64,000 nucleotides of DNA. Source: Syncephalis plumigaleata. Its lineage: Eukaryota; Zoopagomycota; Zoopagomycetes; Zoopagales; Piptocephalidaceae. Positions 1 through 13,101 of the stretch are shown here, piece after piece (the stretch's first letter is position 1; each line of letters opens with the position of its first letter). The DNA lies in the NCBI GenBank assembly GCA_025201365.1, contig JAIXMF010000003.1, forward strand, positions 1,488,001-1,552,000. The letters run 5' to 3'. A model generated the notes under the pieces. That model did not search any database and was not told the origin of the DNA. It saw nothing but the letters and a program-made list of their open reading frames with translations. Position numbers and translations under genes: made by a program.

Positions 1-1200
1 ATCCACACGAAGACGAGAAGACAAGACGGAAATGAACGATACGGTACGATACGATACGATACGATACAAGCCAGACTGTAGCGAGATTATGCGAAACACA
101 CATGCAAATATGTACGCAACTGCGCGATAAAAACAAAAGTTAGTTGGAAAAGGTGAGGTTGCGTTGAATGTAAACTGATGTAACAATAGTAGAATATAGG
201 AAATAGGGGAGAGGAGAGGAGGAGTTTTAGGAATGAGGAACCGATAAGTGTGGAGAAGGTCAACGCGCGAGTAAATAAGTAAGCGGGAAGAAGAGGTAAG
301 AAGAGGTGGTGGTGGTGGTAAGAGGCGTCGTCAGTGCGAACTTCTATAGTGTAATAACAATAATACGGTGTTGTAATAATGATGATTTCAAGGTAAATAT
401 AACCGCATTATATATTAACATCATCATCATCAATAACAACATCATTACTGTTTTGTATTTTAATCATACTTCATTTGAGGACAAGGAGTGGCACTTCCGC
501 ATTTCTCTTATTGTCAACTCTGCATAGCCAATATACAGGAAGCCACAATGCTAGTAGACCTCTGATAGGTGCTTATACCCGCGCATATTGCGTACAGCTC
601 GCCTGTCTGATACCCATTTGTACATGCATCAATGCACGAAACTAGTATGGCAAATGTACGGCAACGCTGTAAACATCACAGTATTAGCAGCTGTAACAAA
701 CCACATTTACAATAACAATCGCGAGGGGTTGTGCGGTGGAACATGTGGGCACGAGTGGTGCCTATTGGTGTGTGTAACACGTGGAGTGTAAACCTATCAA
801 AAAGACAAACACCACATAGATGAGGGGAAGAGAGAGAGGGGAAGGAGAGGAGAATAGAGTGAACGATGAAGTGTAGGTAGGCATACCATTAGCAAGCAAG
901 TGTATATATATATTAGATAAACAAATGCTCGCTTATAAATAATCATTCATTATTGGAGTACATTTCATCAAAAGCCATTAGAAAGTATATGTATCTGTGC
1001 ACGTATGTATGCGTGTATGCGTATATGCGTATGTGTGTATGTGTATATGTGAGGCTATTATCGTAACTACCTTGTAGTTATCGGAACAAGAAGCAGGCAG
1101 ACAGTAAGACGTATGACGTTACACTGCAAGCAATAATAGTGTACGCCAAGATACTAACTACAAGTGAATATTGCAGCTTACCTTCCTCACCTCTACAACA

Positions 1201-1225
1201 GTAGTAGTAGTAGTAGTAGTAGTAG
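1201..1225. repeat. GTA trinucleotide microsatellite
   Basis: About eight uninterrupted GTA units. Further tracts of the same unit lie at 1438-1454 and 1464-1481. Confidence 0.9.
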
Positions 1226-3008
1226 ATGTATGCCTATTGTAAGATGATCAAGACCTAATTATAAACAAGACCCTAATAACAAGAATTAACCACTGTAGTA
1301 GTTGCAGTGATGATAAAAGGAGAAACAAGGAGGAAAGTGGAAAGAATAACGTCGGCGGAGTAACAATAACGCAGTTAAACAAGAATATAAGCGTGAATAT
1401 GCAGTAAGAGCGTACGAATGAAGAATAGGACACGACAGTAGTAGTAGTAGTAGTTATAGAAGCAGTAGTAGTAGTAGTAGTAAGAACGATAACCACCAAT
1501 AATATCCGATGTATATGCACGACTAACAAGTACACACGGTGTATATGAATGGGAATCAGTTCAATGAACGGAGATTAAACGAACGCGGCTCACTTTCTAT
1601 AAAAATAGAGTTGAATAAAGAAGAGGACAAAGGCGGTTCGCAATAACACAATCATAATAGGAGTGGTGGTGGTAATTACTACGTGCATGTGTGTGTATGT
1701 GTATATGTGTGTGTGCATGCGTGTGTACGTGGATGATCCATATCAAAACAATCCTTAAACATTATCCGAATGCAATCACATCAACAACAGTTGCAATAGC
1801 AATAGTATGAATATAATGATACAGATTATTACAGTGGTCACTCTACTACTTATGATGTCAAGTAAGTATACTATCAATAGAATACGCGGGTATCCTTGCA
1901 GCTATGTTCATCTACGGTGATCATCATGTAGACGACATGTCACGTGGATAGCAGCAATGCTTATAGGATTTAGTACGGAAATAGAAAAGGATCAGCCGGA
2001 CATTGAACTTACACCTGATGACCTTTTGATGTATATGCCGTGGAACCAAATGATACTGCAAGCAATGGAATACAGTCGATATTGTAACGACAATAGATTC
2101 AGTTAAAGGTGATTGTCATATGCCAAGACGGACAAATAAGTAAGCAAATGGATGAAAGCGAGCAAAGGGTGCTTATAGTTGATGCATTATTAATGTGTAC
2201 AAATATATACTATACTATACTAATAAGTAAAGTATTGATACGGATAGTATACAAAATATATGTGGGCAACAATCAACATGGATCGTCTACGGATAGTGTA
2301 AGAAAAAAGGGGCGACAATAATCCGGGCAGTGCATTAAGGATGGCATCATTACGCTGGAGAAGGCTTGTTGACCCTCGATGACTATGACGCGATAGTCGA
2401 GTTGGAGTCAACAAAGCGAGTAAATAAACAAGCAAGCAAGCAGATAAGTGTCGTGTCACTCAGCTGACATGGTGGCATGCAGTACACTTGCTAACAAAGA
2501 AAGAAGCACATGCTACTCGTTAATGATGGATAGTTTACTTTTATCCATCGTCAATGAATAAGGAAGACTAGTGTATTCAATAAATAAATAAAAATAATTA
2601 TGAGCATGAAAAGAAAAGGAAAAGATTTAACAGCAATCTAGTATGTGTATACGCGTACAACGATGCAACAAATGCATAGCATAAAAAGTAATATTATCAT
2701 TTACCTTATTATAAAGTGCAAAGATAACCAATGGAATACGGGAAATTCAAATGTTTTATAATGATGCCTTTTTCAACTTGCTTTATAAAAAGCATACTGA
2801 GTAGCTAGTTTAATTGAGAAAATAAAATGAATGAACGAATAATATGTATAATAATTACTCGAGGAAATAAACTATCAGCTGGGCTTGGTCTTAGAGTAAT
2901 GATAACAATGGGATGAAAGAGATCACGCGGATTTGTTTGTTCACGTATGAATCACTTCTTGTGAGCATACATATAGAATATAAACCATGCCCAGTAGCAG
3001 TATATTAA

Positions 3009-3033
3009 GATGATGATGATGATGATGATGATG
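3009..3033. repeat. GAT trinucleotide microsatellite
   Basis: Eight consecutive GAT units followed by GG. It lies in non-coding sequence about 340 bp beyond the 3' end of the subtilase gene. Confidence 0.9.
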
Positions 3034-3376
3034 GAGTGGTCGAGGTGGTTGATATAGGAACGTCATCTAATCTTATTCTATAATCAATTATGATGATGTG
3101 AGAATCATTTGCATGCACTAGTGTTTACAATAACAACCGATTGATTTTTGTTAATAAATGTAATTCAAGATGATAGTTAGTCTACATTGCTTGACAACCA
3201 CGGCAATGGCTAATGAGACAGTATACGCCATAATATTATTTCCTCCTGACCATGAATGATGCTTTGTTTTGTTTTGTCGTTTTTGTCAATAAAACGTACA
3301 ATTGACCATTTACTTGATCAATTCGTAAGAAGTAAATACAGTCAGTTTTATTGACTAAAGGTGCCTTCGAATGTCG

Positions 3377-6300
3377 CTACATGATAGTCGCTATATTGCT
3401 ATCAGGCTTACCGACCACCAGATCCGTACCATATCGATCGAGTACAATGTGATTCGACTTGATTACCGTGATGACCGGTGACGTCCACGTCTCGTATTCC
3501 GACTCGATGGTTGGGTTGCCGAACATTTTGCAAAAGAAGAATCGAACACGATATCTTCCAAGTGGCAATGGAGTTACTGGTCCGGTAATATTTAGGAAAG
3601 TGGCATCCCGCTGGATATTACCATTCCACACGATACTATCGGTGCCTACACCGCCGGGAACACTCTTGTCCAGTCGGAAGGCGTTCAGATTCGGTATGTA
3701 ACCGAGTACTTTGTCGGTTTTCCCGTCCAATATCTGTCCTAATAGTCGAGCGTAGGGTAAAGGAAACGGAATCCAAACTGCACGCCTTGTCCACTCGTAA
3801 TTACTGGGCTCGACGTGATTTGCGGGCGAGTCTTCCTGTTGGCGTCAATCTGAATGACCATCGGATACGTGTCATCGCGCTGAATAACGGGATCGCATCG
3901 TTTGTACCAAAGTACGACTGATAGATGAATTGACGAGAGATGTGACGATGATGCAAATTGTCATCAATGGTAATTTGTATATAGCCACTGTAGATGTAGA
4001 ATTGTTTTGGATCCAATCCCTTCGGTGGTGTAATGGTAATATCGATTTCTTTCGTCACCGCCGACTCAAGAGCCCTCTTACCATACCGATGGAAATTTGG
4101 TCTCGGATAATTCAACAGTGGCATATTGCTCACCGAAACGGACCGTATTCGTTATGACCTTATTGTTCCAATTGTCTACAGTCATGGCGGGGAGATGCTT
4201 CAGCGTTACCTTACCCGATGCGTTGTTAAATTCAATGCCGAGTTTAAGCTTATAGACTCGATTCTCGTCATTGGTGGGTGGCAATGCCCTAAATGGTTCA
4301 ATAACTCGGACATCGTTGTAATTGGCGTAGTTCGGGTCTTTGGGTCGTAGTCGACCGGCGCCCTGCTTGCCACCGAGTACACCGTGCCATCCGCGATAAC
4401 GTCATCCATCCAACCGGGCGTCTTCACTAATGTGCCCGTCTGCAGGATTGCATCACGAAATGCGCGTGAAATGTCTTTTCGTTCCATTGTCGCAAATGAT
4501 GACGCGACCATTCCGGCAGCAAGTCCACTAATGTGCGGTGCAGCCATACTCGTGCCGCTTAACGTTGTCCATCCACCGAGCTTCGTCGGGTAAGTGCTGT
4601 AGATAAAGCCACCGGTGGCCGATATCTCCGGCTTAATCCGAGTTGGATCTATTGATGGACCCCAGGACGATGTTTCGGATGGCGAGTCCGAATTGCTATT
4701 GCTAAGACGTCGCCTTTCCTTGCGCCACACGATGGTAGGCACACTTGAGTCTTGTAAATACTCTCGCAGTTGGTCACCAGTATCAACGGCGACCATGATC
4801 ATTGGCAAGCTAAATGTCATATTTTTGGCGCAGCATCATCCAATGAACCGAACGTGTCATGAATAATGACACCGGATGCACCCGCAGCTTGTGCGTTATT
4901 AACCTAAATAAAAGAATAACACATTAGCTTCCTTCTTTTTCTATACACCAATTATATTAGTTGACACGTACCTTCACTGAGAAGTCACATCCACCGCGGA
5001 ATAGAAGAATGAACGCATTACGGAAATTACCCGAGAATGGCGTGCAACCAGTTATAATACTAGGATCCTTCCTCGTCGGATCGATAAGTGTCCATTTATC
5101 GGCATCGTGATGCTACACGAGTTCCCGATGAATATGCTATAATTCAAATAACGGTAAATCGTTAGTCCACTAGAGTTATGCACAATTAACTAACTAACTA
5201 ACTAACCATACTCAATTTGGTCCTTATCATTGGAAAGTCTAAACGTGTTCGCCCATAACACTTGCGAATCGACTGCAGCCACAGCGATAACACCGGGTGC
5301 TATGGCCGGCGAGTTAATGTTAAATAGTCCGCTCTTTCCGTCATTGCCGGCCGATGCAACGACGATGACGCCACGCTCGAACAATTTCTGTGCAATACTC
5401 GCCTCCGGAGAGTTGGGCCAATGATTCTTGAATCCCAATGAGAGATTGATTACTTGCATGTCGTGCTGTGCCGCTCGTTCCATGGCTGCAAGGAATACCT
5501 CCGAGTTCGCCACACTCTTGCAACCCATGATACGATATACGCCAAGTCGTGCTTCAGGTACGAGTCCGTAAAATTGGACGATTCTCCCGCGATAATACCG
5601 GCGATATGTGTGCCATGACCGTTGCACGCGTCCATCGGCTCATCCTTCGGTTCTGCGGCGCGGAATCCGTCGAACTTGTCGCCGACGAAATCGTAGCCCC
5701 AACCAATTTTGCAATCGCCACCGAAGCAGCCGCCCAGTACGGATGCGTGAAATCCACACCAGTATCAATGATGCCAACTCTGACCCCCTTGCCTTTCGAG
5801 CCTACCGTATAGGTTTGCGGCCTCTGTCCTTTAAGCATACCGCCATTGCCGAATATACGCTTGGGCTTGGGTTTGGGCTTGCTCTTGCTCTTGCTCTTGC
5901 TCTTCTTCCGACGTACAAGGCGCGGATGGACGAATGGCTCGTATCGTCATTTGCCTCTGTGTGCGTGTTACTATGCAGTGTAATCGAGGTTCCTTTCGTC
6001 AATGCCTATAAGTCGAGTAGGTTGTCGTTAATTTATAATTTATGGTTTATTCATTGATTGATGTATATAGCAGCACTTACTGTTGGCCAGATATTCTTCA
6101 CGATCGACATTGATGCAAGCTCTTGAATCTGCTCGCAATTCTTGCGCACTCTAATGGACATTCCATTCATAGCGATGTCATACGTGTATTGCACGGTGAA
6201 CTCGCTGACTTTTCTCGCCTCGAGTAAGAATTCATCACGTTGTTCTTGCGCCTCTTTCGTTCCCGGCTCAGCCGAGAATTGTATGATGTAGGAGCATGGT

Positions 6301-6440
6301 AGAAAGTCCGAATTAATGTTACCATTATCATCGGTGGATAGTAGGTCATTTACCGGTTCAGGTGGATGAAAATACTTTCCACCATGAACGACCGTGGCAA
6401 AAATAGCGACAATACACACGATTCTTTTAATCCAAGTCAT
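3377..6440 (-). CDS. Secreted subtilisin-like serine protease (S8) with PA-type insert and C-terminal Fn3-like region
   Basis: Predicted extracellular endopeptidase. The first exon (6440-6081) gives a signal peptide ([20 protein letters not shown]) and an inhibitor I9-type prodomain. A basic linker of KS and KP dipeptides follows, near 5861-5905. The Asp motif is [13 protein letters not shown], the His motif [11 protein letters not shown], and the Ser motif [13 protein letters not shown] near 4540-4570. An exon at about 5130-4970 ([14 protein letters not shown]) looks like part of a PA domain; residues beyond 4300 resemble the Fn3-like domain of vacuolar or minor extracellular subtilases. Four exons give roughly 900 residues. 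The frame breaks about seven times, each time by one base lacking in a short homopolymer (for example GGG near 5736, TTTT near 5568, AAAAA near 4817, AAA near 4342). All catalytic motifs survive, so I read these as assembly errors in a working gene, although decay cannot be excluded. Confidence 0.85.
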
Positions 6441-7434
6441 ACTGAAAATGAGGATACTACCAGTACCAATGATGATATGATGCTGTTGATAATATTGATG
6501 TTTACGATAATGTTGGTGATGATATTGGTAATGCTGCTGCTACACAAGTTAGATGCAGAAATTAGATGGTAAACGATATTAATGAGTCGCTTAGCGATTA
6601 AATAATGCAATTAAGGAAAAAGTAAAACGAATAGAAAAATGGTCGGCGTCCATGTAAACATTCATGGCCCAGTTTTAAGCTGTTCATTCTGCGGTTGCAG
6701 ATGTCATGCCTAGTAGTGGACTTGAATGTACGAAAACTGTATGATATCCGTGGCTAAATTTGGCATTACCTGTGCTGAAACATTGCATGCTCTCTTTCAA
6801 AGTAACGAAATGTTACATATGTGACCAAGGGGCCAATGTCTCCGTGATAGATCACAATCAACAGTAGGCATTGTTATACTCCAAATATAACGCATATGAA
6901 TAAGCATATAATGAACTTTATAAGCAATTACGATGTGTAGTAGTATAGTTGATATGTTTACATTTACAATAGTGCACTTGTCACTAAATGGTCGCGTGTG
7001 TGTGAGACTAGTAAGATTGGACCATTTATTAGTCTCGTTTTGAACAGGATGCATTACATTTATGGATGTGTATGATATGTAAATCCTGAAATGAGGGGTA
7101 TCAAACAAGTTTACCAAGTGTCGATGTATGTGTTTATATATATATTAGTGGTCTATTCAAAATAATAGAGGCAATGCTTTACCGTTTCCATTAGCGAACG
7201 TCAAGGCGTCATTCTATTTGATGCAGATCATTTACGTACAATCGATGTAGCTATTATAGTGTAATTGTAAAGCAAGAGACTTGACACGATTAGCAGTAAT
7301 AATAATAGTAATACGTCATATACATGCTACACTTTTAACGAAAATCAAAACTATATTAGTTTTCAAGTAGGTGGCAATTATCGCTTATTTAATATATCTG
7401 GTATAGCATCTGTAATTATTATTGTTATTACTTC
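6441..7434. other. Intergenic, nothing recognised
   Basis: About 1 kb between the subtilase start and the 3' end of the KDEL receptor gene, both on the minus strand. It is AT-rich with scattered short open frames that lack coding character. It should contain the subtilase promoter, but I see no specific motif. Confidence 0.5.
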
Positions 7435-8361
7435 TTACACGGGTAGCTTGAATCGTTTACCCTTGAGCACACTATTGATTAAATATTAATACGATGTAAT
7501 ATTATCCCGTTAGCATTTAATTCATCATTAGCGTATATGCATGTATGCTTACCGTGTAAAGTAGATGTAGAAAAAGTCGCAATACAAAGCAGTTTGTACC
7601 ACACCGGCCATTGTTGCGATGGCATCAAGATGATGCTCGGTCTCATATCGATAAATCCAATTTACAATATATAATGCACGATACGCTCCAAGGGCGAATA
7701 GATAGTGCGTCGTAATGGTTTCCGCTTCACCTGTACGCTGGAGCTGCAAGAGTTGCGGTAGAATCGCCACCATTTCAAGGAAGATGGAGTAGGTCCACAA
7801 TATCTAGGAGTAATGCATATGCAAGAAGAATGATATAAGTAACGTCATCTCGCAAGTATTACAATGATGATAGTGATAGGTTGTTATCATGCACACACAC
7901 GACACACACACGATCGCCTCTTAGTCAATCAGTATTGTGTCGTTCGCTAGGTTCGCGGTTGATTATACGACAAATGACAACCACCCGCTGCTCCCTCCAC
8001 GTTTACTCACCTCGATTACCGTATACTTGTGCGTGAAAACGAGGGCCAATACACCGGCACCACCTAGTAGGAACTCCCAACGGAATGCATCCAAATGCTT
8101 GTTGTAGGTATCCTTGAGTGTGACGCGCATCATATATACGATATAGGCCGCGGAAGCAATGAAGAATATCTTCATAACCGTGTTGTAAAGCGATACGAAA
8201 TGCACGAATAAGTCTAGATAACGCGTAATGAACACGATCAAGTATATCGCCTGCGTTTTAAACGAGAGACCGGCGCATGATCGTGAGGTGAACATCTTTA
8301 GCAATAGGATCAAGATTGACCCTAGATGCATAAGGTCTGCCGCAAGACGAAAGATATTCAT
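7435..8361 (-). CDS. ERD2: ER lumen protein-retaining receptor (KDEL/HDEL receptor)
   Basis: Seven-helix Golgi receptor that returns escaped ER-resident proteins through COPI vesicles. Three exons (8361-8011, 7803-7553, 7471-7435) join in phase to 212 residues, the usual ERD2 length. It starts [13 protein letters not shown] and keeps the family features: [11 protein letters not shown] near residue 30, ITRYLDLF near 50, the long hydrophobic middle, and a [13 protein letters not shown] block in the second exon. The tail is [11 protein letters not shown], matching the lysine-rich COPI-binding end of the family. Introns have GTGAGT or GTAAGC donors and CTAG or ATAG acceptors. The frame is intact. 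Identification is firm. Confidence 0.95.
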
Positions 8362-8972
8362 GGTAAAGAAGTAGCAGCAAGATGTTTTTCTTCTTCCACC
8401 AGTGCAAGTGTAGTAATGATAACGGACGACGACGACGACGACGAGTATAAACTATCGGTTGTTGATAGACGATAGACAAGCTGAGACTGACTGTAATATG
8501 GAGGAGACAATCGAACGGTAGCGTTGAAGGAATGAAATACGTCGGCTGGAGAATGCTTGGTCACTCGACCACTACAGCTGGTAAGGAAGCAAAAAAAAGG
8601 ACGCAGCTTTTTGGTGATGGTGAGGTGTGGCTCCATTTCTACCATCACTAATTTGCGATAATATGTTGCTAAAAAGGCCAGTTGGCATGCTTTGATTGGA
8701 TCAATATAGATCGGATACGCATAAACATATTGGATCTGAATGTGGTGCGTTAAACGGAAGAGAGAGAGAGAGAGAGATAACATGACACCGACTTGGATTA
8801 AATAAATGTGAGTTGCAGGACTATCTTGCCACGGCTAATCTTGTAAATTCATTTGTAAATCGCATCAAATGATGTATTCTTTATTGCTAGTAGAGATAGT
8901 GTGGTACAGTATGTTGAGTAGGATAGAAATAAAAATAAAGCATAACCTAATGGTATTATTGCATATGGTTTA
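8362..8972. other. Promoter side of ERD2; 3' flank of the membrane-protein gene
   Basis: About 610 bp with short CGA repeats near 8432-8446 and an AG run at 8760-8776. It lies between two minus-strand genes and should hold the ERD2 promoter. No other feature is visible. Confidence 0.4.
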
Positions 8973-11308
8973 TTAAAATGAAGAGGAAGAGCAACGTTTT
9001 GTTGTGTATTCCGCCAACCTATAATGATATTCATGCCTGTTATTGTTGATTGGCGAGTCGTTCGAGATACATGATGGCGACGAGGCACGATATTGATACT
9101 TTGTTTCCGAGCTATTATTCGTATCACAAGTTTCCCTACTTGCGTTGACGGTAAGACCTATCGCTGTCGAGAAGAGCGAAGGAAACATCATTTTGACAGG
9201 TGTATGACTACCAGTAGTAGTAATAATGGAAGAAGCTTCGTGTTGTTTCATCGCGTTGGGGTTGAGCGATTTCGATAATCGCAAAGATGTTGCACCGCTG
9301 TTACCAACGTATACAATGCTGTACTTTTTATCGTTTAACTCGACGCACGAGTCAGTTTGAAAGCTATAACTTGGCTTGTGCCTAATACCCGGCATTGATG
9401 TACGACGAGTATTACGATTATTCCTATTACTACTCCTGCTTGATATGCTATGGTTGTTTGATGGAGCTTTATACTTGCAATTGTTATCCATCGTAATTGA
9501 CGTGTCAATGTGGTTACTGTTATCATTTGTATAGTCATCTACCGAGATACCGGTGGATGTCAAGTTAAGTGATGGCAATGGATAAGCAATAATTGAAGTA
9601 GGCGACTCCACCGCGGAGAACATTGTTGCTGATGCTGGTGCTGGTGTTACTGATAGTGATGACATGGACGATGATAAAGAGAAGCGACACTGATCGTTAG
9701 CGTTGGTCCATTCGCGTGCGGTAAATGGTTGCGACACAATAGTGCTATTTGCATAATCGTCATGATCGTAGATGGTCGTGCTCGTCATCATGGGAGTGAT
9801 ACGTGCACTTGGTATTGCCACGGAACGAGGTGGATGCCAAGGCACGTTCACGGCCAGTCTTTGCGAGGCATGACTTTCTCGTTGCTTCACGCGATTCAAT
9901 TGCATATGAATTAGGTGAGACCCAAGTGGCCCTATACATACATACATACATACATACATATACGTGTATATTGTTAATGATTAGAATTGTGTTGCTAATG
10001 CTATCAGTACTTACAAGTAATGATGAATGCCAATGAGGATAGATCGCCCCATAACGTCCAGTATACTACTGCGGTGCAATATAAATTGGCGACATTGACG
10101 AAGAATGCGTAAAATGCACCATCCTGCACCAGTTGATCGTAGATACGTTGTGGTTGATTGTCCACCAGTTTATTTGGCTGAGGAGTTGAATTGATATGTT
10201 GTCGAATGGGAGGATATGCCGCGTTTGTCGAATATTCCGAGGTAGCAGCTGGTTGAATCGCACGATCGGCTAATTGTGATACACGCTGAATATTGCTAGT
10301 TTGCGTGTATCTATCATGATACGTATTGCTAATTCTATTTGCAACTGATAATGATAAACCTGCGTTACTGCCACTGCCATTATGACTATGATTATTATTG
10401 TGCAATTGTATGGCATCCACATTGTCAGAACGGGAACGATTGGTAACGAGCATTCTATCATTATGTCGGGTATCGCTGTTTTGACGTTGACTAGCATGGG
10501 GATGCACGGGCTGATTGCCTATAAATGCTGTTATTGCCGTTGACTTTCCCGTTGTATAACCGACAGAGGCAATGCCTGCAATCGGCTGTGCCCTCGGACT
10601 GAGCGACAATGATCGGTCTGTGGGATGCTGCAGACTAGTTGCACGTCGAGCATCTATCCAAAGTTTACTCTGCCGTAGAATTGGCAATATAAAGCAGAGG
10701 GATAGAAAGATGTTCTGACTAGAATAAAAGGGAGGGAAGGAGAGAAGGAAGGAGTAAGTAACAAGTTTCGTAAGTATACTCGTTTAACATGATAACCTAT
10801 AGGAAGCTTACATGACATCGGCGCAAACGCGTACGAATAAAGCGGCCGACCCGATGGATGTCGTGATGCATGTTCCCCAGGGCGAGAGAGCTACCTCATT
10901 GGTGGCGGTGGTAAAAGCGAATGCGATCAAACGAAACATCTCGAGAATGGCACCAATAATCAGTATGGGATGCCAGCATCGATTGGCGTAGTACGCCTTG
11001 AGCAGTAGGACGCCATCAAGGCAGGCGGTACCAACGTACGAGCCCATCATGTAGACGCCGATAATTAGATCGCACTCTTTCGGAATGTAAATCTGAACGA
11101 GTAGCAAGCAAAATATAAGCATACCCACCACTGCTTGTAATGCGTGAAGGGAGTTTGTCAAGCGTCGACGCGTCCATACTCGCATGGCTGCACTGGCCAG
11201 ATTGGACGAGAACACCAGGATGATTGTCGTGGTGAGCATTGACGACAGTACAGTTTGATTCCAAAGATCGCGTGTAAATTGAAAGTTATTGGATATATTG
11301 GAAACCAT
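8973..11308 (-). CDS. Seven-helix membrane protein of unknown function
   Basis: Three exons (11308-10812, 10718-10015, 9931-8973) join exactly in phase to 719 residues. Exon 1 holds about five hydrophobic segments, beginning with NQTVLSSMLTTTIILVFSS, with LLLKAYYANRCWHP between helices. Exon 2 starts with another helix, then has a polar Asn/Ser-rich loop of roughly 140 residues, then QLVQDGAFYAFFVNVANLYC and a final helix. Exon 3 begins WPLGSHLIHMQLNRVKQR and continues as a long disordered cytoplasmic tail. The topology resembles fungal seven-helix orphan receptors. The L-x-x-DG helix, the final W/S/N motif and an intron at that Trp recur in the partial gene at the right end of the window. 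A sensor role is inference; I recognise no ligand or pathway. The frame is intact. Confidence 0.75.
9931..9961. repeat. CATA tetranucleotide repeat at an intron 3' end
   Basis: CATACATACATA... on the plus strand is TATG repeats just before the acceptor of the second intron of the seven-helix gene, so it makes up the acceptor tract. Confidence 0.8.
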
Positions 11309-12459
11309 ACTTGCTTACTATCACTACTATTATTATCATGCAATGTGACACGCTAATTTCAATAGGCGAGTATGTATTTTTTTGCGACCAGCGATAAAAA
11401 TATTACACGAAATAAAAGTGATATCTATTACAATACGAATATGCCAAAAACAACAGCAACAAATGAGCAGATGAACAGATGAACAGTAGACACAATAGCA
11501 AGAACAATGACGATGATGATGATGAGATGCTGTAATTGGAAAAATTAGTTACGGTTTTATTATTAATGTGTCATGACTCTTATATAGTACGACTGTCTTT
11601 TTTGCTGCAGTTACACGTATAAAACAAGTGCTTGTAGACTTCGTACATGATAAACTCAAGGACACTTTTTCACCAAATAGTCTATGAATGAGTAAGCTTC
11701 GAGTGTTGCTTGTTCTCGAAAGGTATTTTACCGCATCAATCATTCAGTGGATGATGAATGATGCACTGCGGCGTTGTTTCATCAAGGACACCAGTGCATA
11801 TTGTTGCTGCTGCTGCTGCTGCATCTTTTTTGAGTCCTTAAAAATGTTTCACTCGCTAAATTAAGCCGATGCCTAACCGCAGAGTATGAGAATTGTATTC
11901 TACGCGGAACACCATGAGAAAATAATGGCGAAAAGCTTGACGAATGTAGGCAAAATACGTATGGTGATAACAGTATGCTTTCTTTGATGCATCAACGCTC
12001 GATAAATAAATAATTATTACGCTGTTACAAGTAAATCAATCGATAGTGTATTAGTAGCGTATTTGCGTAACTAATATGCCAACCACAATCATCGATATTG
12101 CAGTTACTTGATTAGTATTTAGCCGGCTAATCAACTAATTAATTTGTTGTACTTTGATGTTTCTATCGATAATGATGGTGAAATGACGACGCGTTACATG
12201 AATGTCTGAGCTTGATCATTTGTTTCATAGACTGGTGCGCTACGCCTTCCTCGCGTTTGTAAGACAAAATGCGTTGGTTTCAAAGTCATACCAAACAACA
12301 AATGACTCGGTCGTTTACTTTTTTCTTGGTGATACCTTAAAAGTGACATTATACCGTTCGTTGACAAGTAATGAACCATTTCTTCTATCATTACTACTAC
12401 TACTACTGCTACTACTGCTAATACTACTGCTAATACCACTCGTCTAGTTATTGTTAAAT
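11309..12459. other. Intergenic, divergent promoter region
   Basis: About 1.15 kb between two divergently transcribed genes. It contains a TGC repeat near 11802-11822 and an ACT/GCT-rich repeat at 12390-12430 just before the next start codon. No reading frame here looks coding. Confidence 0.5.
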
Positions 12460-13101
12460 ATGCCTTGGTTAAGAAGGAAATCGTCAACTAGTACTGGCAA
12501 TGTTACTAACGACGCCAGTGCTACCGGTGCCAGCCATACCGGAACATCGCCAACGTTCAAAAGATGGTCGGGCACTTGTCAGGCGGCTATTGCCGACTTT
12601 GAGGAAGACTACGGTCAAATGTTTGGCAAGCAACATCTCGTGGACAAAGCTCGTGCTCGTCGTGCCAGCATTGACACTCTCAGGGATAAAGCGGGTAATC
12701 CAGTGAGGTTGGCAGGGCCACAAGCAAGCGGTTATGCTAGTAATGCACCTGGCGTTACCGCCGGAACTGGAGCTGGAGCTGGAGCCGCTGGAGCTACTGC
12801 TGGAGCTGCCGCCATGAGTAATCACCCGCAAATGACTGAGCATCCAGACATGATGTCGGCCACAGAGCGGGACATGGCCGCAGGTGCGAACGCGTCATCC
12901 ATGGCGGGACCTGATATGAATCTTCATTCGACCGCGGACACACGTGCCACTTCTAACGAGGATAACTTGACACCCCTTAAAGAGGAGTCAATCGATTCTA
13001 TCCATCAAGGAAGAACGAGTGGCACCGCCGAGGAAACTTATCACACGCCACCCGGCTCCATGAAAGGTACGAAGTTGTGGGGACGACGCCGTAATAAGTA
13101 A
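12460..13101 (+). CDS. Hypothetical Ala/Gly/Thr-rich polar protein
   Basis: A single-exon frame of 213 residues, started at the first ATG (MPWLRRKSSTSTG). An in-frame TTG nine bases upstream is an unlikely start in a eukaryote. The N-terminal third has a more ordered segment around TCQAAIADFEEDYGQMFGKQ and a basic stretch KARARRASIDTL. The middle is an Ala/Gly repeat (residues about 100-120), and the C-terminus is acidic and then basic (KLWGRRRNK). No domain or signal peptide is recognised. Ser and Arg-Arg-x-Ser motifs could be kinase sites, as inference only. GCT/GCC use in the Ala run and the full-length frame support real coding. Confidence 0.6.
   Translation: MPWLRRKSSTSTGNVTNDASATGASHTGTSPTFKRWSGTCQAAIADFEEDYGQMFGKQHLVDKARARRASIDTLRDKAGNPVRLAGPQASGYASNAPGVTAGTGAGAGAAGATAGAAAMSNHPQMTEHPDMMSATERDMAAGANASSMAGPDMNLHSTADTRATSNEDNLTPLKEESIDSIHQGRTSGTAEETYHTPPGSMKGTKLWGRRRNK

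Larger units (their letters stand above)
1..3376. other. Intergenic stretch, no credible gene
   Basis: I find no reading frame here with convincing coding character on either strand; the short open frames follow simple repeats. The plus strand is purine-rich in places (about 200-300 and 820-870). It holds ACGAT repeats near 45-66, GTA repeats at 1201-1225 and 1438-1481, TGTATG-type runs near 985-1050 and 1685-1730, and a GAT run at 3009-3033. It may contain the 3' end of a gene beyond the left edge, but nothing shows it. Confidence 0.5.

Noticed and set aside
1248-1535. 95-codon minus-strand frame
   Set aside because: Most of it is Thr and Val runs coded by GTA/TAC microsatellites; no coding character outside them.
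3377-6440. Calling the subtilase a pseudogene
   Set aside because: The breaks are all one-base homopolymer deficits of the kind seen across the window, and Asp, His and Ser motifs are intact.
12194-12487. Overlapping frames on both strands before 12460
   Set aside because: Both are driven by the ACT/GCT repeat at 12390-12430; the plus-strand gene starting at 12460 explains the coding signal.
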